Assembly (NCBI RefSeq): GCF_003369915.1 | Contig: NW_022881614.1 | Span: 10,437,001-10,501,000 of the forward strand | Reading direction: 5' to 3' | DNA from: Drosophila miranda | Taxonomy: Eukaryota > Arthropoda > Insecta > Diptera > Drosophilidae | DNA: 64,000 bases | In this document: one piece after another, positions 32,626 through 44,000 of the stretch | Numbering within the stretch: position 1 is the first letter of the stretch | How the letters are laid out: each line of letters starts with the position of its first letter | Made by a program: the position numbers and the translations under genes | Notes under the pieces: model-generated | What the model was told of the DNA's origin: nothing | Databases searched by the model: none | What the model saw: only the letters and a program-made list of their open reading frames with translations

Positions 32626-34169
32626 TGTTACACTTGGCTTGTTTCGCAGAGGGCAATGCCGGCTAGCTGTCGACCCCAGGGCTGGGTAGTTCCCCTTGCC
32701 CGCCAAATGTAGACAAAATAGGAGATATACTACTTCTCGGGACATCAAAACTAACAACAAAATCAAAAACAGACGGCTATCAAGTGGGTGAAGCTTGGGT
32801 GTTATCACTTCGCGCGCCCGCCCTACCTGTGACCAAACACAACGTTCATTTTGGCCACCCTCTGCTGGAACGGTAACGGCTGGCCTAATCCATGGCTTAC
32901 GCCTCGCGCCCTCCCTCTATTTTAAATTTACTGCATCATGCTTCAGTATATATCCAATCTTTAATAATTATAAATTGACAATTTCATCTTTCTCATTAAT
33001 AAATAGATATACTCAAAATTATCACTAACCAAAAAGAAACACCAAAACGTTCGACACAAACATGGAAATACTGCTGAAATTTCGTTCAATCAACAGGGAT
33101 ACCCTCACCCATACGTAATGGAATATGTGTAGATGAGTGGATCCCGTTTTACGGGAGTTAATTTAACTCGGGCCCCTACGGAGACTTTACCTACTAAGAG
33201 CTCTTGTTAAGGGTCCCCGGGACATAAACAATAAACAATATTTTTCCACAAATCGCTCGACCAAATACGGTGGACTGATGGGACCCCCGCGTCACCCACT
33301 AAGGGTTAATCTTCTGGACCCGAACAATTGATCGGGTGGCCAAGATTTTACGTTAAACGGTTTAAGCTAATACTAAATACTAAATAAAGGACAACACACG
33401 GAAAAAAAAAATTAAAGTGGAACGGTGTTTGGAGTGCGGATTATGTTTTTTTCCCTTTAAGTTCAAACGACGCGGGCGATCGCTGGCCGTGGCCGGTCAG
33501 CCCTAAATTTATATAGGTCCGTGTATACGTGTGTGTGTGTGAATAGGGTTTCGGGTTTTTACGTGGTGAATGAGACCAAACGTGTGGCACGCACTGGAAG
33601 GCGATGCAACGATCGTGCGGTGTGGCTAGAATCGCCCTGGCAGCTAAATCGTCCTCTTTCACCCTCCCCCTTCACACGTCCCGCGCTACTTGGCTCACAC
33701 ACGCGCAACTGGAACGAACTCACTCAGGTTCCGTTGGACAGTCTTCTTCTCTGCAGTCGACTTTCTCGAACTCCAGTGTTCCTCTCCAGGAAACCTTCTG
33801 GCCCGGTTCTGGTGGCTATATTCCTTGCCGGCTGTGAGTAAAATTTCTGCATTACAACCTATTTTCTCGCCCGCTTTTTCTGTACTCACTTCAAACTTTC
33901 TGTTTTAAGCACAAAATTTCAAATTTCGACGTTACTCTTCCGTCCACGATTTCCATAATCCAATCCACGTTTTCTAATATTTTCACTCCTATTTATCCCC
34001 TTTTTCCCCTTACTAATACATATAACTAATCCTATTCTATTACTTATATCCCCAGTACGCCTCCAGCTCCCCCCGATGTCCTAATACACCATCGAGCCTC
34101 CCTGGACTTCCGCTAGATGGCGCGTCGCCCTCAGCCCTGGCCACCTATCGTTCAGGTGGGACTGGAACA
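32626..34169 (+). mobile_element. LTR-like element 'X', copy 3 (complete)
   Basis: 1,544 bp from TGTTACAC to CTGGAACA, flanked by AACG on both sides (32622-32625 and 34170-34173). It separates repeat A from the promoter block of icln, words that are adjacent upstream of the ATF-2-like gene, so the empty site can be read there. No internal coding domain; a large solo LTR is the simplest reading. Confidence 0.78.
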
Positions 34170-34200
34170 AACGAGGAATATGTATAATAGAGCTTGAACT

Positions 34201-34279
34201 CGTCAGTATATTTATGGTATATTTTTTAAATGAGACAGTATATTTTGGTATATTTCCGAAGGTCAGACCGTATATCTCA
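34201..34279 (+). promoter_or_regulatory. Promoter block upstream of icln copy 2
   Basis: Nearly identical to 1213-1290. It precedes a disabled icln. Confidence 0.55.
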
Positions 34280-34346
34280 AATTACACTATTTTGCTGCCA
34301 GACGCTTTTTTTAACAATATTTTTTAATTGCAATTTTCGTATCAAA

Positions 34347-35755
34347 ATGGTATTAATAACGCCAGTTTCCCCGCCGGAACATGGACTGATGTACACAGCC
34401 AACAATATCAAGCTCAAGCTGGGCGACAATATTGTGGGCGAGGGTACGATTTACATCGCTCAAAAGCATAGCTCGCAAACGACGGTCAACACTTTTTCCC
34501 TTTGCTGTCTCGTCACTGACAAAACCGAAAAAGACCACGAAGACACGGTCTCTCACTGAGCAGAACACTTTTTGTCTCTTCGCTTGTGTTATGTGTTTCG
34601 GGTTTTCGGGTGAGCCCGACACACGATCGTGTCTCACAATAACAACTTAGAAAGACACTTTGGTCAAGCGCTCACAGCAAAAGTGTCTTTAGATGAGCAG
34701 AACCAAAAAAGTGTCTGAGTAAAGTGTTTTTAGTTTTTTTTTCGTGTATATGTTTATTTATTCATGTTTTCCGCATCTTTTGGGCTATTGTATTGTAATA
34801 TGTATATTTATTTGCAAAATTGGCAAACGAACATTTTCGTTTTGCTTTTCACGATTCATTTTAAGCTCCAATAGTCAAACCGTATAGAATTCACAAAAAT
34901 TGATAGTTGCCATAAGCATCACACGTACAAGCACGCATACATACGCAAAAGACACTTTGTTCGTTCACTCGCGACAAGATGCTCAGTGAAAAACAGGAAC
35001 AAAAGAGAAGTGAAAAAATCGGTCTTTGCTTGAGCGAAGAGCGAGTTGAGCAAAAACAGATTTGATCGGGTCTTTTCAGTCCATTTTCTCAATGTGTCCG
35101 TCAATGAGAGGTTTTTATCAGACACGCCGAAAGTGTTAAGTGTTTAACAGTTATTTGCGAGCTATGCTCAAAAGTGAGTCGAAAATGGTGTGCAAAATGC
35201 CGGCGTCGTCAATTGTTATTGTCTCGACTCTCTTAGTTCTCTCTCTTGGCAACCAATTGACCTACCCGAGGGAATATCCATCGAGTGGAAACAAGTGAGC
35301 CTTCATGGGATTTCTTCGAACCCAAGGAAGTGAATTTATTTCATGCTGGACCACAAAGTGGAGTTGAATGGCGTGTATGGAAATCCGCAGCCGGCAATCG
35401 TCAATGGGCAGAACGGTGGCGGGGCAGAGGCAGACGTTGACGAGGGCAATGGCAGCGATGAGCACGATGAGAACTTTGAGGATGCTGTGGACGAACAGTT
35501 TGAGGAAGTTACAGAGTGCTGGCTGTTGCCCGAGCGATACGATGTACAGCGCAATGACTACTTGCCAGGCCCTGCATCCAGACTCGTCTGACAGCAATTC
35601 GGAGGACAGCGACGCCATGGAAGATGCTGGCGGAATGGTCCTCGAAGACCAGGATATGGCCGACGATGCTCTAACACTTGGACGGAACGGGGGAGAAGAG
35701 GGGGGAGAAGAGAACGAGGAACGACGATGAGCGCTTCGAGGACGCCGATGAATAA
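34347..35755 (+). pseudogene. icln: icln, disabled copy
   Basis: Same two-exon gene as at 1358. Three separate lesions are visible. A 700-bp element sits at the exon 1/intron 1 boundary and supplies a stop about 30 codons after the insertion. A 14-nt deletion near 35530 removes the GATATACACACAGT segment of the intact copy and shifts the frame. The 3' end has GGGAGAAGAGGGGGGAG-type changes near 35695-35725 in place of the MQNLSLDD-coding segment. The start, first 40 codons, acidic loop and final codons remain recognisable, and a leucine is methionine in exon 1. It lies in the presumed ancestral position, convergent with RNase H2C. Confidence 0.92.
34467..35166. mobile_element. Non-autonomous DNA transposon (hAT/P-like MITE), 700 bp
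   Basis: Terminal inverted repeats CATAGCTCGCAAA (13 bp) at both ends, and an exact 8-bp target duplication CTCAAAAG (34459-34466 and 35167-35174). Eight-base duplications are made by hAT and P transposases. Inside are AAGTGTTAAGTG / CACTTTTTG-type repeats near both ends and no transposase frame. Confidence 0.88.
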
Positions 35756-35889
35756 ACCATCACTGATACTAAACGTATTTATATTTGAAATCTTATATAA
35801 ATTTAAGACTAAAAAGTATGAAATGTTAAGATTATATTTGATTAGCTTTTAGAATATTATATAATAAACGCTGTAAGCGCGCTAAAGAG

Positions 35890-36417
35890 CTAGGAATCGT
35901 TTTCCTTTTTGCTTTCCAGGTTTCGTCTAATTTCTGCCTCCAAATCTCCAAATCGCTTATGGGTTCGGACAGCTGGAAGGAAAGACATTACTCTTATATT
36001 TGTCGCACTGGAGCTTCCTGTACTTACCGCCTTGGCCACATCTGCCATAAGCATGGCTTGTCTGAAGGGATCGCCGTTTGAGGGGACTTTATCGTAGTTC
36101 CAGTAGGTGAACTCGTCAAAAACACCGGTGAGGCGCAATTGACGGTCAGCAGACTCGCTCAAAGGCTTCTCCGTCTACTGCAGGACTAGGCCCTTGTAAC
36201 CTTCCGGTACTTTCATCCGCTCGCCCACCAAAGGATAGCCGCGCAAGGCATTGGTCAGCATCCCTGGTCCGTACTCGGGGGCTTCACGTGTATAATTGTT
36301 GAAGTAGGTCTCCACATTTGCTTCCCCATCTCCACTTATCTTAGCTGGCAAATAGTGCAGATGCAGGGACTTGCCTTTAGCCAATTTTTTTCCATTAAAG
36401 TCCAAGGTAATCGACAT
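35890..36417 (-). pseudogene. RNase H2 subunit C, nonsense copy
   Basis: Full-length single-exon frame of 175 codons from ATG 36417 (MSITLDFNGKKL) to stop 35890-35892; human RNASEH2C has 164 residues. The N-terminal LHYLP segment, absent from the left copy, is present. A TAG at 36175-36177 (codon 81) replaces the GAG of the left copy, cutting the protein in half, before the conserved FDEFTYWNYD. The rest is open. Readthrough or a polymorphic stop cannot be excluded. It is convergent with icln, stop to stop 134 bp. Confidence 0.85.
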
Positions 36418-36479
36418 TATGGAAACGAGATTAAATAAAAAATATAAAAATACAATCGCCGCCAAAAACTATTTACTCC

Positions 36480-38044
36480 AAGTGTTGTAAGTCGGCACGG
36501 AAATTTTGAACGTGATCAGGGCTACCAATCTTTTCGGAAGAAAAATAGCTGTTTTTGCAGAAAGATGCTAAAATATAGTTCAACTATACAACAAAATGTT
36601 GTGTATTTCATAAAGTTTGTTATTAGATCGGGCTTGTAGGCATCGATTTTTTCAATTTAAAGTAGTCAAAACTCCGTATAGCAGATATGTTCGAATATAG
36701 ACAAATTCCAAGAACTAGCTATAAAACAGCCGATTTGGTAACTGTGGTGATAAGTGTTGAATAAGGCCTATGAAATACGTTTACCACCACTGAAACACAC
36801 CAACAATAAAAATGGCGTTCGTAGAACTAATTTCTGCGATACATTAGTTTATAAACGTGCGCAAAACTGAGCTGGCAGTTAATAATGTAGTTTAACTAAT
36901 CAAAAAGTGAAAACCCATTACGAATGGCAGCAGAAGCATAGCACGCGCTTTTCAAACACATTCTCGTGGTTTTGCTCCCTTCCGTACCTCCCTCGGTCGT
37001 CGGCTCCCTTCCGTTGCTCGCTCGCACTCACCGTGCGTAAAACGAAAAAATATTTATTGCAATCGCGCTGAAATAGAGCGCACTACATATAGACGAGTGT
37101 ACATATAGGCACAGCACATGTGTGTAGTTTATAATAAATTTAAAGTGAATCGAGCCACCAAATTTGCCTCAATTGCTTATTATTGAAAATTTTTGCAACA
37201 CACACACACGCCCGTATAAATACGAATGAAAATGCGAGGCGCACCCATACAAGAGCAGCAGCTAAATTAAAGTTAATTAAACGCCTAGTGGAATTTAATT
37301 TAATACAATTTATGAAACACATAATAAAGTTAAGCCTCGATTCCCTTGCCTAGCAAGAGAGGGGCGTCAGTGGGTATGGATGTGTGCGTGTGAGCGAGAC
37401 ATGTGCGTGTGAATTGTTTTCAAAGCAGCAGCAACAACGGTAACAGCAAACAGCAAAACAATTTCGGGTGAGTTCTCGTGCATATGTATATTTTTTTTGC
37501 TACCTGCAAACTCTGCCCCTACCTGTCTCACCTTACTGGAGCAGAAGAAGTGAGACGGAAGGGCCCTATCAAAGTGTTTTGTAACCGCGAATTTATTGAT
37601 AAAATAACCTTTTTTGTCGATATCTTTCTATTGCAGTTTGTAATAAGTAACAAATCGCTGTTAGCATGCATATGTGTGTGTGCATACAATGACACAAAAC
37701 CGCAATTGCAGCTGCAACAATAACAACAACAAAAACCAGCGTCAAGGCTATCGAAAAAAACAGCAACAAGAACGGCAGCAGCAGAGGGAGAGCCAGCAGC
37801 AGCAGCAGTTACCTTCGGCAATGAAATTATTTCTTGCTACTTTCACCTCCGCCACCACCTCCTCCTTCTCCCTATCCCTTTACCAACACCAACAGAAACA
37901 GCAACACCGCCGTTACCAGCAACCAGAGAAACAAACATGCTGCTTGGGCGCCGTCTAATTGTCGTATAAATAATTAATCGGCATACAAAATAAATGAACC
38001 TATATTTACAAAAGCAAAACAATACCAATTAAAAGTCGGAAATT
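36480..38044 (+). other. Smurf 5' region, probable non-coding first exon and intron
   Basis: No gene in the first part. A donor CGG-GTGAGT at 37467/37468 and an acceptor TTCTATTGCAG ending at 37636 suggest an upstream non-coding exon spliced to a 5' UTR exon that runs into the Smurf ATG. CAG/CAA-rich and TTAATTAA tracts are present. The transcription start is not identifiable. Confidence 0.45.
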
Positions 38045-41000
38045 ATGAATAACTATCCACGTCGCAATGGTACACACAAAGTTCGAATAACGAGTAAGTT
38101 TTTTGCACAGCACGAACATGAACGATCGTTGGCTCTAAACAATCCCCTCTTCCGTTTTACAGTATTGTGTGCTCGAAACTTGGCTCGCAAGGATTTATTT
38201 CGTGAGTACTTATTTTGTGTGTGTTTTTATACCCGATACTCAAAATGAGTATTGGGGTATATTAGATTTGTGGTAAATGTGGATGTGTGTAACGTCCAGA
38301 AGGAATCGTTTCCAACCCCATAAAGTATATATATTCTTGATCAGCATCAATAGCCGAGTAGATTGAGCCCTGTCTGTCTGTCCGTCCGTCCGTCTGTCCG
38401 TCTGTCCGTCCCCTTCAGCGCCTAGTGCTCAAAGACTATAAGAGCTAGAGCAACGATGTTTTGGATCCAGACTTCTGTGATATGTCACTGCTACAAAAAT
38501 ATTTCAAAACTTCGCCCCGCCCACTTCCGCCCCCACAAAGGACGAAAATCTGTGGCATCCACAATTTTAAAGATATGAGAAAACCAAAAACGTAGAATTG
38601 TAGAGAATGACCATATCTTTAAGACTGTGGAATCTGAATTGGATCGTATTATTATTATAGCCAGCATCAAGAAAACAATTTCATTTTTTTTCGCACTGTC
38701 TCTCTCTAACACACACGTAGCATAGGCGGCTTTGCTTAGAGTAAAACATTAGCGCCTAGATCTCAGAGACTACAAAAGCTAGAGCAACCAAATTTGGTAT
38801 CCACACTCCTAATATATCGGACCGAGACGAGTTTGTTTCAAAATTTCGCCACACCCCCTTCCGCCCCCGAAAAGGACGAAAATCTGGGGCATCCACAAAT
38901 CTCAGAGACTATTAAGGCTAGAGTAACCAAATTTGGTATCCGCACTTTTGTTAGATCTCACTATAAAACGTATATCTCAGAATTTCGCCCCACCCCCTTC
39001 CGCCCCCACAAAGGACGAAAATCTGTTGCATCCACAATATTGCACATTCGAGAAAACTAAAAACGCAGAATCATAGATAATGACCATATCTATCAGATTG
39101 CTGAATCTGGATCAGATCGGATCATTTTTGTAGCCAAAAGCAAGAAATCAATTTGCAGTAGCTACGCAGCGCCCGACGTCACGCTCAGACTGATTTTCTG
39201 TCTCTCTCGCACACATTCTTTGTCGTGTCGTTCAATATTAGCGGCGGCTGCCGGAGGAGAGCCATACTGACTAAGTATCGGGTATAACTGTAGAGTTGCG
39301 GTGTCCGCAGCAACTCACAACGTTCCCCCTCGTTGTTTTATCGACAGTGTCTGATTAGATGTGAGACAAATACTCGAACATTTTATGGCCTAGGCGCACT
39401 GCCTGCACTGTCATCGGTGGGAGAAACCTTGGAAAACGGTGCCTTTCGGGGTTTTACTTTAAGTTTTTGCTACTTTAAGTTTTTTACGATATAAGTAGAT
39501 CACCATACGACTATGACACTATGGCTGTGAGCAATCGATTCGTAGTGGGTTTTTCCTCTCGTTGACCCTAGGCATAGTTGCCCTTAGCTTTTGCTTGTCA
39601 AAATATAAACTCAATCTGTTAATCGGCACAAATCGGAACAGATAGCATCTCGAAAATGATACCCTTAGGGCTGCTGCGGCAGCAGCTGTCCAAAAACTAC
39701 AAGATTTCTCTCATCAGAACCCTGGCGGATGGAAAGGGGTCCAAAGGTGGCAGGAATCGCAGCGGAAAGCTGAACGAAAAACCAAAAGAAAGTGCCGATA
39801 AGCAGCAGCGACTAAAGGCATCGAAATTTCCATTCGTGATAACCGCTCCAGCGACATCGAAATTCCCCGTGGAGGAGGAGAAGGAGGAGCCACCGAGCCA
39901 GGGAAAACGGAAGAAAGACCTAATCGTCAATGACACGAAGAAGAAGTTCGATTTCAGCAGATTGAAGCCCCTCGCCAATTTCCCGGCGGAGTCGCGCAAC
40001 AATTCCAAAAGCAAATTTCCCGTCAACGAGAGGATTCTTGAGACCGAAGACGACCGACTGGAGGAGGTGCTTCAGAAGGCGGCCAAGAAGGTTCAGAGGG
40101 AGACGCGCGGACGCTTGGCTCAGAATTGGCCTGCTGTGGCACAAAAAGCAAAGGGTCCAGCAGGCCCTCCTACTCCTCCTCCAGCCAAAGATGGACCTTC
40201 CAAAAGAGCACCTCCTCGCAACGCAGGAGCTCTTCCACCCAGCAAACTCCCACCGGGCACACCGCCGCCACAGACAAAGAAAACATTTGGCCCCCTGGCC
40301 GATGCCGATCGCATCTTTACCAATCTGTACGGCCGGCACGACTGGCGCCTGAAGGCCGCCATGAAGCGCGGCGACTGGTACAAGACCAAGGAGATCCTAG
40401 AGAAGGGTCATCTGTGGATCATCAACGAGATGAAGACCTCGGGACTGCGCGGCCGCGGCGGTGCCGGCTTCCCGAGCGGCCTCAAGTGGTCGTTCATGAA
40501 TAAGCCACCGGATGGAAGGCCCAAGTTTCTGCTGGTCAACGCCGATGAAGGGGAGCCGGGCACGTGCAAGGACCGCGAGATCCTGCGCCACGATCCGCAA
40601 AAAATGGTGGAGGGCTGCCTAATAGCGGGCCGTGCGATGGGGGCCAACACCGGATACATCTACATCCGCGGGGAGTTCTACAACGAGGCCTGCAACCTGC
40701 AGTACGCCATCCTGGAGGCTTACAAGGCGGGCTTCCTGGGGCCGAACGCCTGCGGTTCCGGTTTCGAGTTCGATCTCTATGTCCAGCGGGGAGCGGGCGC
40801 CTACGTGTGCGGCGAGGAGACATCGCTCATCGAATCGCTTGAGGGGAAGGCGGGCAAGCCGCGCAATAAGCCCCCCTTCCCGGCGGACATCGGGGTCTTT
40901 GGCTGCCCCTCGACTGTGACCAATGTGGAGACGGTGTCGGTGGCCCCTACGATCTGTCGCCGTGGCGGCAACTGGTTCGCCAGCTTCGGACGCACCCGCA

Positions 41001-44000
41001 ACTCGGGCACAAAGCTCTTCAACATCTCCGGCCACGTGGAGCGGCCTTGCACCTTCGAGGAGGAGTTGTCGATGCCCACGCGTGAGCTAATCGAACGCCA
41101 TGCGGGCGGGGTCATCGGTGGATGGGACAATCTGCTGGCCATCATCCCAGGCGGCTCCTCCACGCCCTGCATTCCCAAGGAGGACGCCAGCAAGGCCATC
41201 CACGACTACGACGGCCTCATGGCCGTGCGCTCCTCCCTGGGCACCGGCGCCATTATAGTGATGAACAAGCAGACGGACATCATCAAGGCCATCGCCCGTT
41301 TGGCCGCCTTCTACAAACACGAGAGCTGCGGCCAGTGCACCCCCTGCCGCGAGGGTCTCCACTGGGTGAATCTGATCATGCAGCGCTTCGTGATCGGGCA
41401 GGCCAGCGTCGGGGAGATCGACATGCTGTGGGAGATCACCAAGCAGATCGAGGGCCACACCATTTGCGCCCTGGGCGACGGGGCATCATGGCCGCCGCAG
41501 GGCCTAATCCGTCACTTCCGTCCGCTCATCGAGGAGCGCATCAAGGAGCGCGCGGCCTGCGATGCAGCAGCAGCCGCTTCCTAAATGTCACGGTTTCCGT
41601 TGTTTGTTTGTTTTGTTTCATAATAATCCAATAAAGAAGAGATGACGCACGGCACACGGCACAATCTATATGCAAGGCTGCCTTCCCGCCTGCCTGCCTC
41701 GTCTGCCCCCTCAGCAGCGAGTGAAAGTGCAGCCAGTCGTGCAACTTCCTCTTCGATGGGGCTCTGAGGGAACGGGCACTGTGCCACGTAGCGTAAAGCC
41801 AAATAGGGTTGAAAATTGGACGAGACATGTGGCTGACGCCAGTCGAAAGCTTCGCCACTTCTTACTTTTCGCGCTCTTCAACCATGAAGTGAGTGTCGCT
41901 TCGGGTTCCTTAACTTTGGCAGGCATTCCAGATACCACATGCATCTCTTGTATTCTAAATGAATGCTGAATGAGTAGAATGTCCCTGCAGAAGCCTGGCC
42001 AACAGTGGAATTGCTGAGACTTTGGATCATAATCGAGGCCTGAAAGGGTATCCAAAAGTCACACGATCTTCGATTGTGTCTGCCTTGGCTCGTTTTGTGT
42101 GTCTGTGTGAAGCCAGGATGCCTGTGAGAATACGTGTATCCCTGCAGCAGTAGCAGCAACCCCACCAACTGGAAGCGATACATGCTGAAAACGAACTAAG
42201 AAGATCAGATATATTGCCCAGATATGTATTCAAATATAAGCCATTTATGGGGTGATATGTGGTTAATAGTGCTAAATGGATTCCCATTCCCATTCAGACC
42301 TAAGGCACGCAATCGTATCGCACGCATTTATCATCATTGTTGACAATGCAGAATGGGAGAATCGTTGGCTAATCGTTTCCATTTCCCCTTTCAATTGTTT
42401 GGTTTTTGCAGGCCTCCCCGATCCCTTCGCCAAAGTCCAGGTGGATGGCACTGGTCAGGTGTACTCGACGGAGATAAGCAAATCCTCGCTGGACCCCAAA
42501 TGGAATGCGCACTACGATCTGTTCCTGGGCCTGGCCGATGCAATCACCATAACCGTGTGGAATCAGCGAAAGATACACAAAGGCAGCGGCTTCCTGGGCT
42601 GCGTGAGGATACCCGCCTTCACCATTCAAAGCCTCAAAGGGGCAGGATGTAAGTATCCCCCTCCGCCACTCTCTTCGTTCTTGCTGATGATAATTCTTTG
42701 CACTTTCAGTTCAACGCTTGGATTTGGGCAAACTATCGCCGGATGACGATGAGCTGGTGCGTGGACAGATCATTATATCGCTGCTGTCGAAGGATGGCCC
42801 TAGCAGCGGCAATCCCTTGGCCATTGTCGGCCCCAGCGGCGATGTGCGGGGACCCTCCGAGGATGATTCTTCGGAGGACAGTCTGCCCGAGGGATGGGAG
42901 GAGCGGCGCACGGACAACGGACGCATCTACTATGTGAACCACGCCACCAAATCCACCCAATGGGACCGACCCGGGCTACCGGGCGGCGCCGGCGGCACAT
43001 CACCGCAACAGCGCCACCACAATGGCAACAACAGCCACGGCCACGGGGATAGGCAGGCGCCGGCGGGTCCCACGCGCTCCACGACCTGCACCAATCTGCT
43101 GAATGGCGGCAATCGCAATCGAGAGGCGGCTGGGACGGGGTCGGACGAGCGACGCCACTCCACGGAGATCCTGTCCAGCGTGGGAAAGGAAAACACCAGC
43201 CCCACGACGCCAATGGCCTCAATGGCCGTGACCACACCTGGCAAAAAGTCCTCCTCCACGACCCCGTCCGGCGGTCGCACCTTGGAGACGCGCTGCGGCA
43301 ACGAACCGGCCACGCCCACCAGCAGCACGACAACGACGGCGACGGGTCGCCTCCACCGCAACAACGACAATCACGTGAATCATGTGAAAACGCCAAAGCA
43401 TCAAACGAATGGCCACGGCCATGGATCCCATGCTCCCGGCGAGGGCACGTCCACATCGCCTACGGGTCAGCAGAACTATGTGAATGGGAATGCTCAAAGT
43501 GGGACAGGGAGTGGGAATGGCAGCTTCCAAGCGGCCCAGCCACTAAGTGCCAGCAATGGCTGGACCCAGGAGGAGACATCAGTAACGACAGCGACAGCGA
43601 ACTCAACGACAAGGACAACGACGCCACCCAGGCACAATCAGAGCCAGAGTCAGAGTCCGCCCGCAACGAATGCTGCCACATCCCCAGCAACAGCTACGCC
43701 CGCTGCCAATGGAAACACTGTACACAGTCCGAATGCAAACAGCCAGCAAGGAGGCGGCAGATCCTACACTGCGGCGACTCCGGGCCAGCGTTCACAGCGT
43801 CGCAGCTCTCGGCAGCAGGGGGGCGATGAGCCCTCCACGCGGCGTCGCTCCTCGCGCGGTACCCGCCACGGAGGCAGTGCAGGAGGGGGAGGGGGAGGAT
43901 CTGGACAGAGATTAGCATCGGCCGCCATTGCAGCGGCCAATCAGGCGGCGCGTCCCTTTCTGGACCTGCCCTCCGGCTACGAGACGCGGACCACGCAACA

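Larger units (their letters stand above)
29755..34169. repeat. Right arm of large inverted duplication
   Basis: Reverse complement of 3177-7669, about 4.4 kb. Ends are DINE-1 (inner) and element X (outer). Confidence 0.92.
33053..36289 (+). repeat. Direct segmental duplication, right copy
   Basis: Collinear with 1-2614. This is probably the original location, because RNase H2C is full length here and Smurf follows. Confidence 0.9.

Noticed and set aside
40038..41458. Long open frames in other frames and on the minus strand across the ND-51-like gene
   Set aside because: Shadows of a GC-rich coding exon; only the 39656-41584 frame has family domains.
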